A stretch of 64,000 nt of DNA from Propionibacteriaceae bacterium (GCA_031271975.1 JAISUR010000004.1:62001-126000), one strand, 5' to 3'; counted from the stretch's first letter, positions 33,868 through 43,349 are shown. Notes: generated from the letters alone by a model not told the origin. Made by a program: numbers and translations.

Positions 33868-34197
33868 ATGGCATTGGAACTGTGGCACATCGGAGTGCCT
33901 GTTACTGAGAAGCGCCCCGGCATGAACTATGCCGAGGACATGAAACTGTGGCTCAGCAATCCCGGCGAGGCCGGCGACGAGTACATGTTCGAGTATCTGA
34001 AGTTCGAGGAAGGCGGCCCCTTCCCCGAGGTGATGCACCGCACGCCCCACGTGGCGTACAAGACGGCGGACGCTCAGCCCTACATCGACGCGGCCGACCA
34101 GATCGTGTTCGATACCGGCATCAACGAAGATGGCGGCCGGATGACGTTCGTATTCAAAGATGGCATCTTGCTGGAGCTGTTCCAGGTCGCTGAGTAG
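33868..34197 (+). CDS. VOC (glyoxalase fold) family protein
   Basis: A 109-residue single vicinal-oxygen-chelate domain: ELWHIGVPV at the N-terminus, TPHVAYKTADAQPYIDAA in the middle, and GILLELFQ at the end, which supply the usual metal ligands His and Glu. Such small enzymes act as epimerases, isomerases or lyases on small oxo-acids and sugar derivatives, usually as dimers. AAAGGAAG lies before ATG 33868. It is the last gene of the cluster, directly before a strong terminator. Confidence 0.8.
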   Translation: MALELWHIGVPVTEKRPGMNYAEDMKLWLSNPGEAGDEYMFEYLKFEEGGPFPEVMHRTPHVAYKTADAQPYIDAADQIVFDTGINEDGGRMTFVFKDGILLELFQVAE

Positions 34198-34218
34198 CGA
34201 AGCTCGCTAGTTGCCACG

Positions 34219-34244
34219 AGAGGGGCCCTTCGGGGCCCCTCTTC
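34219..34244 (+). terminator. Rho-independent terminator of the carbohydrate cluster
   Basis: AGAGGGGCCC-TTCG-GGGCCCCTCT, a perfect 10 bp stem with a UUCG tetraloop, then TT. It follows the VOC gene stop by 22 nt. The T-tail is short, as is common in high-GC bacteria. Confidence 0.85.
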
Positions 34245-34269
34245 CAATTGGCCCCGCACCCCCAACCCC

Positions 34270-34382
34270 GTCATCCCGGACTTGTTCCGGGATCTCGGAC
34301 GGAGTCCGTGTGCCCCGCCTGGGGCACCCCTGTGGGGTGCATGGGACTGCGTCCCAAGATGCCGGAACGAGTCCGGCATGAC
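34270..34382. repeat. 113 bp five-hairpin element, inverted copy
   Basis: This is the reverse complement of copy A at 22321, of identical length and with only a handful of base changes; all five hairpins are kept. It lies between the terminator at 34219 and the convergent methylase gene, whose stop is 8 bp away. Confidence 0.85.
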
Positions 34383-34390
34383 TCGGAGGG

Positions 34391-35398
34391 TTAGCCGCAC
34401 ACCAGCAGATACTCCGTGTTGCGGGTGTGCGACACTTCGCCGACGCGTTCGCCGCTGGGGTTGAACACTCCGATCTGGGCCCCCACATAGCGTTTGTTGT
34501 CGAAGGCGAGCACTTGCACCGGCTCGCCGCGCGCCGCGCACATGCCGACCAACTCATCGAGGGTCACGAAGCCTTCGTTGGAGAAGCTCACTACTACGAC
34601 GTCGGCGTCCACCTCGCGGATGATCTTGGCCAGCGCGTCGGGCATTTGTTTCTTCGTGTTGAAGACGCTCTTGGTGGCCTCTTGCCGGGAGTCGGCGCGT
34701 TTGCAGGCCACGCCGTAGTGTTCGGGGGCGTCCCAGCGGATCAGCGTCTCCCAGACGTGGTAGTTGGTGAAGTAACGGTGTTGGTTGTACGGCGGGTCGA
34801 GGTACGCCAGATCCACGTGGGGCAGGGAGCCGACCACCGCGGTGGCGTCGCCGCGGATCGCCCTGCCCGTGCCGGGCGTGAGCTGGGGGATCCGCAGTTC
34901 GAGGTCTTTGAGCGCCCGAGGCGCCCAATCCTTCAGGTAGGCCATCTGCATGCCGACGGTGGAGTCGACGGCGTCGGCGGCTTCCATCAGGCTGGTCAGC
35001 AGCACCGGCCGCAGCCACGAGTCGGCGTAGCGGGCGTCGATCCCTTCGCGCATGGCGTCCACGCGCTGCCCATTCTTGGGGTGGAAGTAGCGGCTGCGCT
35101 CGCAGAACGTCTCGGTGAAGTAGCCGCGTTTGGGTTTCAGGCTGGCCAGCCATGCCAGCGCGTCGGCGATCTCGCCCACATCGGCCGTATTGGCGTCCAA
35201 CTCCACGTAGCACTGCGCCAGCACCTCCGAATACGACGCGGTGTCGACGGCTGTCGTGTGGGCGCCGCGGCGGCAGAATTCCTGGGCGACGCGCGTGGTG
35301 CCCGTGAAAAGATCCAGCGCGGTGGCCGCCCCAGCAGCCGTCAGCAACTCGCCCAACACGGGCACGAGCAAGCGTTTCGACCCGAGGTACTTGATCAT
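34391..35398 (-). CDS. Adenine-specific DNA methyltransferase, D12 class
   Basis: A 335-residue N6-adenine methylase. The N-terminal MIKYLGSKR and LDLFTGTTRVAQEFCRRG are the S-adenosylmethionine motif, and the catalytic motif is YLDPPYNQHRYF (a DPPY tetrad). No restriction endonuclease is adjacent, so it acts alone, as Dam-type orphan methylases do, or as part of phage defence elsewhere. Its ATG directly follows the stop of the SorC regulator with no gap. Recognition sequence cannot be told. Confidence 0.88.
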   Translation of the reverse strand: MIKYLGSKRLLVPVLGELLTAAGAATALDLFTGTTRVAQEFCRRGAHTTAVDTASYSEVLAQCYVELDANTADVGEIADALAWLASLKPKRGYFTETFCERSRYFHPKNGQRVDAMREGIDARYADSWLRPVLLTSLMEAADAVDSTVGMQMAYLKDWAPRALKDLELRIPQLTPGTGRAIRGDATAVVGSLPHVDLAYLDPPYNQHRYFTNYHVWETLIRWDAPEHYGVACKRADSRQEATKSVFNTKKQMPDALAKIIREVDADVVVVSFSNEGFVTLDELVGMCAARGEPVQVLAFDNKRYVGAQIGVFNPSGERVGEVSHTRNTEYLLVCG

Positions 35399-36322
35399 CT
35401 ACAGCACCACGGACGCCATCAGGGCTTCCCGCGCGACGACGTGGGTCAAGATGCCCGTCTTCAGCGCTCCGTGCAGGGCGGGCGCGGAGACGTTTGCGGA
35501 GCAGATCCCGATGACGTTTGGGCAGCGCGCCAGCGTGGGCAGCGGGATCTGGATGGCATAGTCCGTGTCGGAGTGGATGATCTTGCCTTCGGCGTTGAAG
35601 AAGTACGCGATGAGCCGCCCGATCGCCCGCTGCTGCGTGAGCAGGTTGCCGTAGCGGGCGACGGAGGCGAAATCGGGGGTGGCCGGATGGTTGCCGACGT
35701 TCACCAGCGCGATGTCGAGCCGTTCCCACTCCTTCTTGATCTCGCGGTAGTGTTCCGTGGCCTGCAGCAGTTCGAGTTCGCGTTTGGTCTCCGCGAGGGC
35801 CGGCGTGTGCAGGTAGTGGCCGGTTGACTTGGTCTGCTGCGCCACGATGCGGACGTTCTCGTTGGAGTGGTAATGCCTGATCGGCACGCCCCGGTTGCCC
35901 ACCAGCGGGCTGACGTCCGTGATCCGGCCCCGGGCCGGCTTGCGGCGTTCAAGGCTGGCGACGAGTTCGCCGATGACGTGGCCCCAGCCCAGCCCGAGGC
36001 GGCCGCCGCCCAGTTCTTGGACGAGGTCGAGCGCGGCGTTGCCCAGCATCCGGTTGGTGGACGGGTCGTCGCCGCCGTCGGGCACGAGATATCCGCCGCC
36101 CAGTTTGAACATGGAGATGGCCTTTTCCAGCGTGCCGGTGCCGATGGGCACTTGGGAGCGGACTTTGATCTCGACAATGCCGATATCGCGGGCCTCGTTC
36201 AGCATCCGCGAAATGAACGGCCGCGAGACCCCGATTTCCGCTGCGATGTCCTCTTGGTTGAGCCCGTCTTCGTAGTACAGACGGGCTACGCGCTCCAGCC
36301 GCCGCAGCTTGTCCTCACGCAC
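35399..36322 (-). CDS. SorC-family transcriptional regulator
   Basis: A 307-residue regulator. Residues 1-60 hold the helix-turn-helix (LNQEDIAAEIGVSRPFISRMLNEARD); the rest is the sugar-phosphate-binding SorC domain (RLGLGWGHVIGELV near residue 110). Members include LsrR and EryD and respond to phosphorylated sugars. The start is GTG 36322, 9 bp after the ileS stop. Its position between ileS and a methylase suggests co-transcription with housekeeping genes, yet the likely target is the carbohydrate cluster ending 1.2 kb away (no binding evidence). Confidence 0.9.
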   Translation of the reverse strand: MREDKLRRLERVARLYYEDGLNQEDIAAEIGVSRPFISRMLNEARDIGIVEIKVRSQVPIGTGTLEKAISMFKLGGGYLVPDGGDDPSTNRMLGNAALDLVQELGGGRLGLGWGHVIGELVASLERRKPARGRITDVSPLVGNRGVPIRHYHSNENVRIVAQQTKSTGHYLHTPALAETKRELELLQATEHYREIKKEWERLDIALVNVGNHPATPDFASVARYGNLLTQQRAIGRLIAYFFNAEGKIIHSDTDYAIQIPLPTLARCPNVIGICSANVSAPALHGALKTGILTHVVAREALMASVVL

Positions 36323-36331
36323 ACGGGGAGT

Positions 36332-39300
36332 CTACCTCGTGCGCGCGACGGAGAACGTGAGGCCCAACTCTTCTTCAGCGAACGTGTCAGCCGACGCATC
36401 CTCGGTGACGCTGACTGCGAGCACTTCGCCCGCGATCAGTTCGGCATGCCCGGCGATCGCGGCCCTGGTCTTCGCGGCATCCGAGTGCCAAGCCAGCGTG
36501 ATCCGGTCCGATACGTCGAACCCGGAGTTCTTCCGGGCCTCCTGCACTGCGCGGATGACCTCGCGCGCCAACCCGGCCAGCTCCAACTCGGGCGTGATTT
36601 CCAAGTCGAGGGCGACCGTCTCGCCTTGCTCGTTGACGACCGACCAACCGTCGCGGGGCCGCTCGGAGATGATCACATCGTCGGGGCAAACGTCTACCGT
36701 GCCCAGCGCGGCGACGTCCACCTGGGCGTTCCCGGCGGCGATCGCGGCGGCCAGTTGCGCGGCGTCGGCCGCGGCGATCGCTTGCGCTACCAGCGGGGTT
36801 TGCTTCCCGAAACGCTTGCCCAGGGCCCGGAAGTTGCCTTTGGCCGAATAGTCGACCAGATCCCCGGCGGACGCGAACGACTCGACAGCGGCCACATTCA
36901 ACTCGGCCTTGATTTCTTCCAGCAACTCGGCGTCGAGCGTTGCCAGCGAGGTGGACGAGATCAGCGCCCGGCTGAGCGGCTGGCGCGTCTTGACCTTCGC
37001 TTCGGCGCGGGCCGCCCGGCCCAACTCGACGGTGCGGCGGGTCAAGTCCATGGCTTTGTCCAGGCGCGCGTCGATCTCGGCGGCGGCTGGCTTGGGCCAA
37101 CTGGCCAGGTGCACGGATTCGGGCGCGCCCGGCGTCACCGGGACGATGAGGTCTTGCCAGATGCGCTCCGTGATGAACGGCACCATTGGGGCCATCAGGC
37201 GGGCCAGAATCTCCGTAGTCTCGTGCAACGTCCACAACGCGCCGGGCTCGCCGTCCCAGAAACGCCGGCGGGAGCGGCGCACGTACCAGTTGGACAGGTC
37301 ATCGATGAACTCACCCAGCAGCGTTCCGGCGCGCTGTGTGTCGAAATCTTCCAATGCTGCTGTGACCTGGGTGATCAGCGTGTTGCGCTGCGAGACCAGC
37401 CAGCGGTCCAAGACGTGGCGCTCGGACAACGCCGGAGCCGCCCCAACCGCCGGCGACCAGTCGTTGGCGCGCGCGTAGAGCGACTGGAAGGCCACGGTGT
37501 TGACCAGTGTCAGCAGCACCTTGCGCACCGTCTCCTGGATGGTGTTGTGGCCCACGCGGCGCGACGCCCACGGCGATCCGCCGGCGGCCATGAACCAGCG
37601 CACCGCGTCGGCGCCGTGCTTCTCCAGCAGTGGGATCGGTTCGAGGATGTTGCCCAGGTGTTTGCTCATCTTGCGGCCGTCTTCGGCGAGGATATGCCCC
37701 AGGCAGAGCACGTTCTTGTAGCTCGACTTGCCGAAGACCAGCGTGCCCACGGCCATCAGCGAATAGAACCAGCCGCGGGTCTGGTCGATGGCCTCGCAGA
37801 TGAAGTCGGCCGGGTAGGACTGCTCGAACGCCCCGTCAGAACCTGGAGCCGTCGGGTATCCCCATTGCGCGAACGGCATCGACCCGGAATCGAACCACGC
37901 GTCGATCACTTCCGGCACCCGGTGCGATGGCTTGCCGCACTTCGGGCAGGCGAAGACGATGTCGTCCACGAACGGCCGGTGCGGATCCAACTCGGCCAGG
38001 TCCGCGCCGGCCAGCTGGCCCAGCTCGGCGCGCGAACCCACGCAGACTTGGTGGTCTTCGGCGCAGCGCCAGATCGGCAGCGGCGTGCCCCAGTAGCGGG
38101 TCCGCGACAGCGCCCAGTCGATGTTGTTGTTCAGCCAGTCGCCGTAGCGGCCCCACTTGATGTGGTCCGGATACCAGTTCGTGGCCCCGTTCTCGCGCAG
38201 CAACTGGTCTTTGATGGCCGTGGTGCGCACATACCAGGACGGCTGCGCGTAATAGATCAGCGTGGTGTCGCAGCGCCAGCAGTGGGGATACGAATGCTCG
38301 TAGGCCTGCAGCCGGTAGAGCAGGCCGCGCGCCGAAAGATCGGCTGTCAACGCATCGTCGGCGGACTTGAAGAATTGCCCGCCCACCAGCGGCACGTCGG
38401 CGCGGAAGGTGCCGTCCGGCAGGATCGGGTTGACCATCGGCAGCCCGTAGGCGCGGCACACTTCCATGTCGTCGGCGCCGAAAGCCGGGGCTTGGTGCAC
38501 CAAGCCGGTGCCGTCTTCGGTGGTGACATAATCGGCCAGCACCACATAGTGCGTGCCGCCCACTACGTCGGGGAATTCGATCAACTCGAACGGCCGCTGG
38601 TAGCGCCAGAATTCCAACTCCCGCCCGGTGAACGTGGGGCCCAGCCGCCAGCCGTCGCCCAGCACCTTTTCCGCCAGCGGTTCGGCCAACACCAGCGTTT
38701 CTTCCCCATTGGCGGCCACCACGTAGGTGACGTCGGGATGGGCGGCCACCGCCGTGTTGGAGACCAGTGTCCACGGTGTCGTCGTCCACACCAGCAGCGA
38801 CGCTTTTCCGGCCAACGGGCCGCTGAGCAGCGGGAAACGCACATATACGGACGGATCCGTGATGTCTTGGTATCCCTGCGCCAATTCGTGGTCGCTCAGG
38901 GTGGTGCCGCAGCGCGGGCAGTAGGGGGCCACCCGGTAGTCCTCGACGAGCAGGCCCTTGTCGTGGATCTGCTTCAGTGCCCACCACACCGATTCCACGA
39001 AGCTGGGATTCATCGTCCAGTAGGCCTCGTCCAGGTTGACCCAGTAGCCCATCCGGGTGGTCAACTCGGTGAAGGCGTCCACATGCCTGCTAACCGATTC
39101 GCGGCAGCGGGCGTTGAACGCCTCCACGCCGTACTTCTCGATGTCGGGTTTGCCGTTGAAGCCCAGCTCTTTCTCGACGGCCAGTTCCACGGGCAGCCCA
39201 TGGCAGTCCCAGCCGGCCTTGCGTTCGACGTGGAAGCCCTGCATCGTCTTGAAACGCGGGAACACGTCCTTGAACACACGCGCCTCGATGTGGTGCGTGC

Positions 39301-39484
39301 CGGGCATGCCGTTGGCGGTGGGCGGGCCTTCGTAGAAGGTCCAGGGCGCGCCGCCCGACGTCTGGTCGAGCGACTTGGCGAAGGTGTCGTTGGCAGCCCA
39401 GAACTCCAGAATGCCGTGCTCCATCGCGGGCAGATCGAGTTGTGCTTCGACGGCGTTATATGTTGGCTGTTCTGGTGTGCTCAT
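36332..39484 (-). CDS. ileS: Isoleucyl-tRNA synthetase, type 2 (mupirocin-insensitive type)
   Basis: A 1050-residue enzyme that charges tRNA-Ile. The order of domains is the catalytic core, an editing domain, the KMSKH loop (DGRKMSKHLGNIL) and an anticodon-binding region with no C-terminal zinc finger, as in the eukaryote-like type 2 enzymes. The HIGH-box region reads GMPGTHHIEAR: residues 62-65 are G-T-H-H, not H-x-G-H. The start ATG 39484 is chosen because the longer frame to 39535 overlaps the preceding hydrolase gene. Confidence 0.95.
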   Translation of the reverse strand: MSTPEQPTYNAVEAQLDLPAMEHGILEFWAANDTFAKSLDQTSGGAPWTFYEGPPTANGMPGTHHIEARVFKDVFPRFKTMQGFHVERKAGWDCHGLPVELAVEKELGFNGKPDIEKYGVEAFNARCRESVSRHVDAFTELTTRMGYWVNLDEAYWTMNPSFVESVWWALKQIHDKGLLVEDYRVAPYCPRCGTTLSDHELAQGYQDITDPSVYVRFPLLSGPLAGKASLLVWTTTPWTLVSNTAVAAHPDVTYVVAANGEETLVLAEPLAEKVLGDGWRLGPTFTGRELEFWRYQRPFELIEFPDVVGGTHYVVLADYVTTEDGTGLVHQAPAFGADDMEVCRAYGLPMVNPILPDGTFRADVPLVGGQFFKSADDALTADLSARGLLYRLQAYEHSYPHCWRCDTTLIYYAQPSWYVRTTAIKDQLLRENGATNWYPDHIKWGRYGDWLNNNIDWALSRTRYWGTPLPIWRCAEDHQVCVGSRAELGQLAGADLAELDPHRPFVDDIVFACPKCGKPSHRVPEVIDAWFDSGSMPFAQWGYPTAPGSDGAFEQSYPADFICEAIDQTRGWFYSLMAVGTLVFGKSSYKNVLCLGHILAEDGRKMSKHLGNILEPIPLLEKHGADAVRWFMAAGGSPWASRRVGHNTIQETVRKVLLTLVNTVAFQSLYARANDWSPAVGAAPALSERHVLDRWLVSQRNTLITQVTAALEDFDTQRAGTLLGEFIDDLSNWYVRRSRRRFWDGEPGALWTLHETTEILARLMAPMVPFITERIWQDLIVPVTPGAPESVHLASWPKPAAAEIDARLDKAMDLTRRTVELGRAARAEAKVKTRQPLSRALISSTSLATLDAELLEEIKAELNVAAVESFASAGDLVDYSAKGNFRALGKRFGKQTPLVAQAIAAADAAQLAAAIAAGNAQVDVAALGTVDVCPDDVIISERPRDGWSVVNEQGETVALDLEITPELELAGLAREVIRAVQEARKNSGFDVSDRITLAWHSDAAKTRAAIAGHAELIAGEVLAVSVTEDASADTFAEEELGLTFSVARTR

Positions 39485-39509
39485 AGTGCACGGTAGTGTA
39501 CCCGGTTTC

Positions 39510-40340
39510 CTACCCAACCAAGGCCTCGATGACAAGGGCTAGACCGTCGTCGTCGTTGGACGCCGTGGTGAAGCCGGCGGCGGCGAGCGCTTCCGGCACC
39601 GCGTTGGCGACCGCCACCCCCACACCGGCCCAGCGCAGCATCTCGACATCGTTCTTGGCATCGCCCACGGCCACCACCTGCTCCGGGCCGATCTGCAGCG
39701 GGCCGCAAATCCTGGCCAAGCCGGCGGCTTTGTTGACGTCGGCGCGGGAGATCTCCACGAACGGCGCCCCAGATGTGGCGGGATGGCAGCCCGGCAGGCG
39801 CCCCGCGTCCAAGATGTCGAGTAGTTCGTCGGGGGTGATTTCCGGATGCCGCGCGCAGAGCTTGATCGTTGGCTCGGAGACGATCTTGGGCAGCGGTGTG
39901 GGGACGAGCTTGCGCCGGTCGTAGAGCCGTTCCCGCTCGGTCATCAACGCCTGAAAGCCGGGTTCGACCAGAAACACGTCTCCGGTGCCGCGCCCGGCCG
40001 CGTAGACCGTGCCGGGGGCGTGATCCGCCAGGTACGCGACGACCGCCTGCTGCGCCGCGGGCCCGATTTCCTCAATAAAGAGCACCTCTTGGCGCACGTA
40101 GTCGTAGCCGACCGCCCCGTTGGATGCGACGGCGTACGAGATTTCAGTCTCGAAGACCGGATCGGGCATGGTGGCCAGTTGGCGGCCGGTGGCGGTCAAC
40201 ACGATGATGCCCGCTTCGTGTGCGGCGCGGATCGCGGCACGGGTGCGTTCGGAGATCGTCTTTTGGCTTGTCAGCAAGGTGGAGTCGAGGTCGGAGGCGA
40301 CGAGTCGGATGCCGGTGAGATCGGGCAGTTCCACAGTCAC
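39510..40340 (-). CDS. Cof-type HAD hydrolase
   Basis: A 276-residue HAD phosphatase of subfamily IIB. It shows [12 protein letters not shown] (nucleophile Asp and general acid; Ser stands in for the usual Gly in DxDGT), VLTATGRQ, and [17 protein letters not shown] near residue 230. Probable substrates are sugar phosphates or nucleotides. It overlaps recR by 4 nt and is followed by ileS after 25 bp. Confidence 0.88.
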   Translation of the reverse strand: MTVELPDLTGIRLVASDLDSTLLTSQKTISERTRAAIRAAHEAGIIVLTATGRQLATMPDPVFETEISYAVASNGAVGYDYVRQEVLFIEEIGPAAQQAVVAYLADHAPGTVYAAGRGTGDVFLVEPGFQALMTERERLYDRRKLVPTPLPKIVSEPTIKLCARHPEITPDELLDILDAGRLPGCHPATSGAPFVEISRADVNKAAGLARICGPLQIGPEQVVAVGDAKNDVEMLRWAGVGVAVANAVPEALAAAGFTTASNDDDGLALVIEALVG

Positions 40341-40948
40341 GTTTTGACCTCCGCGTTCAGGCGCCGCCTGCCCGCGAACGCCCGGCCGAGGGTGACTTCG
40401 TCGGCGTATTCGAGATCGCCGCCGACGGGCAGGCCGCTGGCCAGCTTCGAAACAATGACGCCCATCGGATCGAGCAGCCGGGAGATGTAGGTGGCGGTGG
40501 CGTCACCTTCAAGGTTGGGGTTGGTGGCCAAGATGACTTCTTTGATGGACGTGTCGGCGAGCCGCTGACACAGCTCGCGGATGCGCAGCTCGTTGGGGCC
40601 GATGCCGTCGATTGGGGAGATCGCCCCGCCCAGCACGTGGTAGAGCCCGCGGAATTCGCGGGTCCGCTCGATGGCCATCACATCTTTCGACTCTTGGACG
40701 ACGCAGATGGCGTTGCGCTCCCGGCGCGGGTCGGCACAGATGCGGCAGGTCTCGTCTTCGGAGACGTTGAAGCAAACCGAACAGAAGCGGGCTTTCTCGG
40801 CCACTTCGCGCAGGGCGTCGGCCAGGCGCGCCACATCCGCCTTGTCGGATTCGAGGATGTGGAAGGCGATGCGCTGCGCCCCCTTGGGCCCGACGCCGGG
40901 TAGGCGGCCGAGTTCGTCGATTAGCGTCTGGATCGGACCTTCGTACAC
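40337..40948 (-). CDS. recR: Recombination mediator RecR
   Basis: A 203-residue protein of RecFOR-type DNA repair. It has the helix-hairpin-helix [20 protein letters not shown], the four-Cys zinc finger CSVC...CRIC (about residues 55-71) and a Toprim domain with [12 protein letters not shown]. It loads RecA at gapped DNA with RecO. It lies in the conserved dnaX-ybaB-recR order, downstream of ybaB. Confidence 0.97.
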   Translation of the reverse strand: MYEGPIQTLIDELGRLPGVGPKGAQRIAFHILESDKADVARLADALREVAEKARFCSVCFNVSEDETCRICADPRRERNAICVVQESKDVMAIERTREFRGLYHVLGGAISPIDGIGPNELRIRELCQRLADTSIKEVILATNPNLEGDATATYISRLLDPMGVIVSKLASGLPVGGDLEYADEVTLGRAFAGRRRLNAEVKT

Positions 40949-40972
40949 GCGTTCACCCCCACCGCGTCAGCC

Positions 40973-41284
40973 TTACATGCCGAGATTTGGCATCGGTGGC
41001 ATCGTAGCCTGCGCGAGGGCGATTGCCTTGGCATTGGCGTCGCGAACCGCCGCAATGATCAAGTCGGCAAGAGTTTCGGTGTCTTCCGGGTCGCACGCCG
41101 CCGGATCGATCCGCAGGGAAACCAGCTCGCCCGTGCCGGAAACGCTGGCCGCCACGAGGCCGCCGCCGGCCGTCCCTTCCACCGTCTGCTCGGCCAGCGA
41201 GGCTTGCGCCCGCGCCAACTGATCCTGCATGGCTTGGGCCGCCGACATCAGGCCTTCCAGATCGAAGTTGTTGGGATCAAACAC
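40973..41284 (-). CDS. YbaB/EbfC nucleoid-associated protein
   Basis: A 103-residue DNA-binding protein: an N-terminal helix rich in Gln and Ala (MSAAQAMQDQLARAQASLAEQ), a central sheet with VSGTGELVSLRIDPAAC, and a C-terminal helix. The family binds DNA as tweezer-like dimers. The dnaX stop is 16 bp upstream and recR follows. Confidence 0.93.
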   Translation of the reverse strand: MFDPNNFDLEGLMSAAQAMQDQLARAQASLAEQTVEGTAGGGLVAASVSGTGELVSLRIDPAACDPEDTETLADLIIAAVRDANAKAIALAQATMPPMPNLGM

Positions 41285-41300
41285 GGCTGCTGCCTTCCTT

Positions 41301-43349
41301 TCATTCCTGGAGGTCGGCGTCGTCGACCAACGAGGCGCCGAGTCTTGTGATGAGCAGTTCTTCCGCGTCGGCTGCGTCGTCGAGCGTGGGGTCCTCCCGG
41401 CTCGGCTCAGGCTCTTCGGGCTGCGGATCCGACGGGCTGCGGGTGGGCTGGATGTTCTGCCGGGCCAGCGCGGCGGCTGGCGGCGGCTCCACGGGCGTGG
41501 TGGGGGCGCTGGGCCGCTGTGGCGCGGCGGCCGGAGCCGGCGCGGCGTCGGCGTCGACTACGGGATTGATACGCAAGTCGACGCCGATGACGGAGATGAT
41601 CGCCGCTTTGAGCACGTCGACGCTGCCGCCGCGTCCGAAACTCTCCTTGGCCCCGGCGTTGGACATGCCGAGAGTCAGCACGCCATTCGCCACTTCGACG
41701 ACGTGTGAGTTTTGCGAGAGCAGTATCCAGGTGAAGCGGCGTTGGGACTTGACCTCTTCGAGGACGCGGGGCCACAGCGAGCGCATGTCGGCTGTGCTGA
41801 ACTCGCCGGGCGCTGTGGCGGGGGCCGCGAGTGAGCCGGGTGCGGCTGCGGGGGGAGCGGCGGCAGGGACGGGAGCCTCGCTGGGAACGGGGGCTGCCGG
41901 GGCGGGCGCAGGGGTCGCGGCGGTGGGCGCGGGCGCAGGTGTGGCGTCGCGCCGCGCGGGCGCCGGCGTGTCAATGGGAGCGGCGGCGGCCGGAGCGGCT
42001 GGCGAAGGGGTGGCGATCGGGCCGGCCGTGGGTACGCTCGGCGCTGGCCCGGTGTGCAGCGACACGGTTTGCTCCGCGGCGCCGACCACCCCCAGACGGC
42101 GTTCCAGCCGGTCGAGCCGGGCGTGGACACCGCGGTCGGGCACGTCCGCGCCCGGCAGCAGCACTCGCGAACACATCAGCTCCAAGTAGAGCCTCGGTGC
42201 CGTCGTGCCGCGCATTTCGGTGAGCCCGGCGGCGATGACGCCCGCAGCCCGCGTCAACTCGCCCGGCCCCATGTTGGATGCTTGCCCGGTGAGCCGTTCG
42301 GCTTGGTCTCCGGCCACATCCACCAGCCCGATAGCCAAAGCGTCCGGCACCGCCGCGACGATGATCAGATCGCGCAGCCGGCGCAGCAGGTCCTCCGCGA
42401 AGCGGCGCGGATCGAGCCCCACGTCGATGACCTTGTCGATGGCCTCGAACACGCCTCGCGCGTCCCCGGCGGCGAAGGCGTCCACCATCTCGTCGAGCAA
42501 AGTGTCGGGCGTGAAACCGAGCAGCGCGGCCGCCTGCTGATAGCTGACCCCGCTGGATTCGGCCCCGCCGAGCAGTTGGTCGAGCACTGACAGCGAGTCG
42601 CGCACGGAACCGGCTCCGGCACGCACCACCAGCGGCAGCACGGCCGACTCGACGTTGACGCCCTCGGATTCGCAGACTTTGGCGAGGTAGTCGCTCAACG
42701 TGCGCGGGGGGACGAGCCGGAACGGGTAGTGGTGGGTGCGCGAGCGGATCGTCGCGATCACCTTGTCGGGCTCAGTCGTGGCGAAGATGAACTTGACGTG
42801 CGGCGGCGGCTCTTCGACGACCTTCAGCAGCGCGTTGAAGCCCTGCGTGGTGACCATGTGGGCCTCGTCGATGATGTAGATCTTGTACCGGCTGGACACG
42901 GGCGCGAAGAACGCCCGCTCGCGCAAGTCGCGCGCCTCGTCCACGCCGCCGTGGCTGGCCGCGTCGATCTCGATCACATCTATGGAGCCGGGCCCGCCGC
43001 GGGCGAGATCCCGGCAGGATTGGCACTGTCCGCAGGGCACCGGCGCGGGCCCGTTTTCGCAGTTCAGCGCGCGGGCCAGGATTCGCGCGGACGTCGTCTT
43101 GCCGCAACCGCGCGGCCCAGAGAAGAGGTAGGCGTGGTTCACCTTGTTGTTGACCAGCGCACGCTGGAGCGGGGCCGTTACGTGTTCCTGTCCGATGATC
43201 TCGGCGAACGTGTCGGGGCGGTACCGGCGGTAAAGCGCCAGCGGTGGCGCGGCGGCCGCAGGTTGCGTGGGACCGGTGGCGAAGAGATCCGGGCCCTCCT
43301 GCTCGATGATGTCGATCTCGCCGGTGAATAGATCTTCGCTTTCGTCCAC
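41301..43349 (-). CDS. dnaX: DNA polymerase III subunit gamma/tau
   Basis: A 682-residue clamp-loader ATPase. Walker A is SGPRGCGKTTSA (about 78-89), with the zinc-binding Cys of NCENG...CGQCQSC after it, YIIDEAHMVT (Walker B) and a sensor region. From about residue 430 a Pro/Ala-rich linker leads to a tau-like domain. About 35 acidic N-terminal residues precede the conserved LYRRYRPDTFAEIIGQ. The start is GTG 43349. No slippery A-run for a gamma-generating frameshift is visible. Probably the first gene of the unit dnaX-ybaB-recR-HAD-ileS-sorC-methylase. Confidence 0.95.
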   Translation of the reverse strand: MDESEDLFTGEIDIIEQEGPDLFATGPTQPAAAAPPLALYRRYRPDTFAEIIGQEHVTAPLQRALVNNKVNHAYLFSGPRGCGKTTSARILARALNCENGPAPVPCGQCQSCRDLARGGPGSIDVIEIDAASHGGVDEARDLRERAFFAPVSSRYKIYIIDEAHMVTTQGFNALLKVVEEPPPHVKFIFATTEPDKVIATIRSRTHHYPFRLVPPRTLSDYLAKVCESEGVNVESAVLPLVVRAGAGSVRDSLSVLDQLLGGAESSGVSYQQAAALLGFTPDTLLDEMVDAFAAGDARGVFEAIDKVIDVGLDPRRFAEDLLRRLRDLIIVAAVPDALAIGLVDVAGDQAERLTGQASNMGPGELTRAAGVIAAGLTEMRGTTAPRLYLELMCSRVLLPGADVPDRGVHARLDRLERRLGVVGAAEQTVSLHTGPAPSVPTAGPIATPSPAAPAAAAPIDTPAPARRDATPAPAPTAATPAPAPAAPVPSEAPVPAAAPPAAAPGSLAAPATAPGEFSTADMRSLWPRVLEEVKSQRRFTWILLSQNSHVVEVANGVLTLGMSNAGAKESFGRGGSVDVLKAAIISVIGVDLRINPVVDADAAPAPAAAPQRPSAPTTPVEPPPAAALARQNIQPTRSPSDPQPEEPEPSREDPTLDDAADAEELLITRLGASLVDDADLQE

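Noticed and set aside
35867..39496. A 1209-codon plus-strand open frame opposite ileS and sorC
   Set aside because: It is rich in Arg, Gly, His and Gln with no motifs, while the minus strand encodes a clear IleRS. It is a GC-rich shadow.
41301..43349. Programmed frameshift in dnaX
   Set aside because: No A-run or stimulatory hairpin is visible near the gamma/tau junction.
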